The position numbers and the translations under genes are program-made. The notes beneath the pieces are model-generated. The model was not told the origin of the DNA, searched no databases, and saw nothing but the letters and a program-made list of their open reading frames with translations. Below, piece after piece: positions 34,091-35,967 of a DNA stretch of 35,967 nucleotides; the first letter of the stretch is position 1; each line of letters opens with the position of its first letter. The DNA is from CALVNN01 sp964393975 (GTDB taxonomy: Bacteria; Bacillota; Clostridia; Christensenellales; UBA1242): the NCBI GenBank assembly GCA_964393975.1, contig CAYMVO010000011.1:1-35967 (forward strand). Direction: 5' to 3'.

Positions 34091-34203
34091 CAGGACGGAC
34101 GCCGACGTTCGTGTTGTTGACATTGTTGTTGTTGACATTGCCAGAATTGTTGACGTTGTACGCGTTGTTAGCATTATTATAGTTGCCCGCACGAAGCCAC
34201 CAA
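34091..34203 (-). repeat. DGR template repeat (TR)
   Basis: 113 nt, gap-free alignment with 35087-35199. In coding sense it is rich in AAC/AAT codons (conceptually AGNYNNANNAYNVNNSG...), the typical adenine-rich design. There are 14 differences from the variable repeat; 13 fall on TR adenines and one is G to T at 34106. It lies in the 426-nt space between the Avd-like gene and the RT, transcribed on the minus strand. Confidence 0.96.
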
Positions 34204-34305
34204 CTCACCAATCGGATCCATTTACTCACGATTATACCCAAGTGTCACCACTCAGTATCAATGATAACATATTTCTCCACCAAAAGCAACTAAATTTTTA
34301 CCATA

Positions 34306-34947
34306 TCACTCAGTCATCCACGCATATAATCTTTCCATTATATAATCAGCTTGTGAACCTATCAAGGTTTGTTGCTTAAAACTAAGCACCCTATTCTCAT
34401 ACGCTATAAATGCTACATACGATAACATCCTTAGGTCTGTATACGCCTCTCTTTGACAATCTTTCCTCTTTTCTAGAGTCGCCTTTACATCCTTTCTATA
34501 CATACTCGCCTTGACCAAATTGTCCAGTATACTGATACTATAATTTTGTAACCTATTTACAAACGTATACCTATACTTCTTAGGTGCATTATCCGTTACC
34601 CTCATTATATATGACACCAATTTCTTCGCTAAGGTTATTACTTCTAGATTGCTTCTTCTCTTTTTCTGTAACCCTACTAGAATAAATTTAGGTATCTGTA
34701 CAGTAACTAGATTTTTCGCCGTCATATTCCTTATCAACTTCTGTATCGAATTTTTCGTCCTCTCTTGCAATTCTTTCTCAGTATATACTCTTCTAGGGCG
34801 CTTCTCCCCCTCCATACTCACTCTTTGTTTACTCTCTTCCACTCTCTCCATGTCACCACCGAAAATTTTTGCATCCTCAATGGTCAAGCAAAAATTTTCT
34901 TCGCCACGCCAAAAATGTATTTTTGGCGTGTTTCGCTCCTTTCTCAT
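34306..34947 (-). CDS. Accessory variability determinant (Avd-like) protein with N-terminal extension
   Basis: The C-terminal 125 or so residues (KYRYTFVNRLQNYSISILDN, REAYTDLRMLSYVAFIAYEN, QADYIMERLYAWM) match the four-helix-bundle Avd/S23-like proteins that bind the DGR RT and template RNA as a basic pentamer. The N-terminal region of about 85 residues (Lys/Arg/Glu-rich) is longer than in simple Avd proteins. The start is uncertain: 34947 has AAAGGG 4 nt upstream; 34965 has no good site; 34851 (MERVEESKQ) has GGTGG. A perfect 11-bp hairpin at 34905-34930 lies within the extension, which favours the later start. Located between target gene and TR, the usual DGR place. Confidence 0.82.
   Translation of the reverse strand: MRKERNTPKIHFWRGEENFCLTIEDAKIFGGDMERVEESKQRVSMEGEKRPRRVYTEKELQERTKNSIQKLIRNMTAKNLVTVQIPKFILVGLQKKRRSNLEVITLAKKLVSYIMRVTDNAPKKYRYTFVNRLQNYSISILDNLVKASMYRKDVKATLEKRKDCQREAYTDLRMLSYVAFIAYENRVLSFKQQTLIGSQADYIMERLYAWMTE
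34905..34930. other. Perfect 11-bp inverted repeat near the Avd start
   Basis: CACGCCAAAAA pairs with TTTTTGGCGTG around TGTA. It lies between the target gene and the conserved part of avd and may be a terminator-like or regulatory hairpin. Confidence 0.6.
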
Positions 34948-34999
34948 TTTTCCCTTTATCCACATTTTGTATATTTTTATCTCTCTTTTCCCGCTATTT

Positions 35000-35030
35000 T
35001 GCTGTAAGGCGACCAGTCGTCCTTACAGCA
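35000..35030. other. Hairpin/cruciform downstream of the variable repeat
   Basis: TGCTGTAAGG pairs perfectly with CCTTACAGCA, with CGAC/GTCG continuing inside. It lies 33 nt after the target gene's stop and 56 nt beyond the VR end, where DGRs such as the Bordetella phage element carry a target-site hairpin that promotes homing. It could also terminate target-gene transcription. Confidence 0.7.
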
Positions 35031-35063
35031 AATATCCACTTTCACGCTCTATTTTGCTCCCCG

Positions 35064-35967
35064 TTATGCTACCGCCATGACGAAAGCAGGACGGACGCCG
35101 AAGTTCGTGTTGTTGACATAGTTGTGGGTGACAGTGCCAGAATTGTTGACGTAGCACGCGCGGCTAGCATTAAGAGAGTAGCCCGCACGAAGCCACCAAT
35201 AGGTGTAGTTAGAAGAGTTAGCACACCCTGTAGCAAAGGCTAGACCTGTACCTTGTGCCTTTAATATATCTTGACCTGATGTATCCCAGTCCATATTATT
35301 TGTTGCGGTTCCTACCTTCAATGTTTGTTGTAGGATAAAGCTATCGTCCTTACCATAATTACTAGAACTTCTCGTACAACTCAAGAGGAAGAGTTTGTCA
35401 TCCTTACTTGTATCTGCATTATCTCCCGTCTTCATTTCTCCGTTATAATAACTCGTCTTTAAGGTTTGCGGTGTTAGGTAGTCTTGCGCACCCGTTGTAA
35501 ATAAGTCATTCATGAAGGTGCCATTCATAAATGTATGTATTTCACTCGTACTCCACTGGTTGCCGTCCCAATTCGAATTAAACGCTTGCCCTACCAATGC
35601 CTTTTCACTTAGGACTAGTAGGTTTTTCACATCTCCTGTATAGGTCAAGGTCCCGTTTACAGTGGTAAAGTCCGCACTCGTCACTGCCTCTGTAGTCTGT
35701 TCGCCACTAGTTTGACCGCCAGTCACTTTGCCTAAGATTAGCCAACGTACAGGCTCTACCTTGTATACTACTTGAGTCGTATCCGATGTCGACGTGTTAT
35801 ACTTTATATACTCCTCTCCATTATACTCGTATACAGGACAGTCGTTAGTACTCTTTAGGCTGTATGATTTAGTTGTTTTATATGCGTCAGTCAATGTGTC
35901 GGCTGTCACATTAGTCACCTTACTTTGTGGGTAAGTACCCATATCTACATAGTAAAAGTTCGCAAAA
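35064..35967 (-). CDS. DGR target protein (DUF6273-type, C-type-lectin-like C-terminus), N-terminus outside window
   Basis: The frame runs to the window edge (FANFYYVDMGTYPQSKV), so the start is missing and the ATG at 35942 is internal. 'YYVDMGTYPQSKV', VEPVRWLIL, the NQWSTSEIHTFMNGTF segment, DKLFLLSCTRSS and the closing YWWLRAGYS...GVRPAFV are typical of the DUF6273 proteins often found as DGR targets in Bacillota. The variable repeat encodes the last 40 or so residues; 11 codons differ from the template, giving N to Y, L, S, R, T or H and Y to S or C changes. The fold is expected to display these residues as a ligand-binding surface. Localisation cannot be judged without the N-terminus. 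Confidence 0.9.
   Translation of the reverse strand, partial: FANFYYVDMGTYPQSKVTNVTADTLTDAYKTTKSYSLKSTNDCPVYEYNGEEYIKYNTSTSDTTQVVYKVEPVRWLILGKVTGGQTSGEQTTEAVTSADFTTVNGTLTYTGDVKNLLVLSEKALVGQAFNSNWDGNQWSTSEIHTFMNGTFMNDLFTTGAQDYLTPQTLKTSYYNGEMKTGDNADTSKDDKLFLLSCTRSSSNYGKDDSFILQQTLKVGTATNNMDWDTSGQDILKAQGTGLAFATGCANSSNYTYWWLRAGYSLNASRACYVNNSGTVTHNYVNNTNFGVRPAFVMAVA
35087..35199 (-). repeat. DGR variable repeat (VR)
   Basis: 113 nt at the 3' end of the target gene, same length as the TR. 13 substitutions at TR-adenine positions spread over 11 codons; two codons (N to L and N to R) carry two changes each. The 3' 30 or so nt in coding sense are unchanged apart from one G to T at 35102, consistent with an initiation-of-mutagenic-homing segment. 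Confidence 0.96.

Overview
This AT-rich window looks like chromosomal DNA of an uncultured low-GC Gram-positive bacterium (Bacillota, Clostridia-like). The evidence is strong AGGAGG-type ribosome sites, TTGACA/TATAAT promoters, rho-independent terminators, lipobox signal peptides, FakB/DegV, an S-box-type riboswitch, a pth-mfd-PPIase-lipoprotein cluster as in Bacillota, and the standard genetic code with TGA stops. No phage structural genes, transposase or CRISPR array were seen.

Region 1 (1-8.6 kb) is a mosaic of small genes. It holds the start of a nitroreductase, DegV, MscL, a leaderless radical-SAM gene, a frameshifted nucleoside-deoxyribosyltransferase-like pseudogene, a DUF11 protein overlapping a Cys-rich mini-protein, two small hypothetical genes (one behind an S-box/SAM-clan riboswitch), and a GlmU split into two divergently transcribed halves whose uridylyltransferase half is degenerate. 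Region 2 (9-20.7 kb) is dominated by two giant surface proteins: a membrane-anchored NPCBM/transglutaminase-like/F5-8C/beta-helix protein and a lipoprotein with eight Ig-like (Big_3-type) repeats. Region 3 (20.9-32.5 kb) is mostly housekeeping: an S66 peptidase, small membrane proteins, tRNA-Arg(TCG), a PPIase lipoprotein, mfd and pth, then a tight operon of a degenerate GT2 protein, gapA, a TM2 protein and mnmA. Region 4 (32.6 kb to the end) is a complete diversity-generating retroelement (DGR), read on the minus strand in the order target gene with variable repeat, hairpin, Avd-like gene, template repeat, terminator-like hairpin, reverse transcriptase. Template and variable repeat are both 113 nt and differ at 14 positions; 13 of these are adenines in the template (coding sense), which is the DGR signature.

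The most unusual element is a family of ten intergenic repeats between 1.6 and 14.7 kb. Each unit of about 145 nt has an imperfect hairpin followed by a 71-77 nt four-way (cloverleaf) fold. Three cloverleaf families with different arm sequences keep the same junction geometry (closing stem, arm, A, arm, A, arm, closing stem), which is covariation-type evidence for selected structure. I do not recognise this element from any known class. The hairpin and cloverleaf modules are also shuffled among copies, and most copies form tandem dimers.
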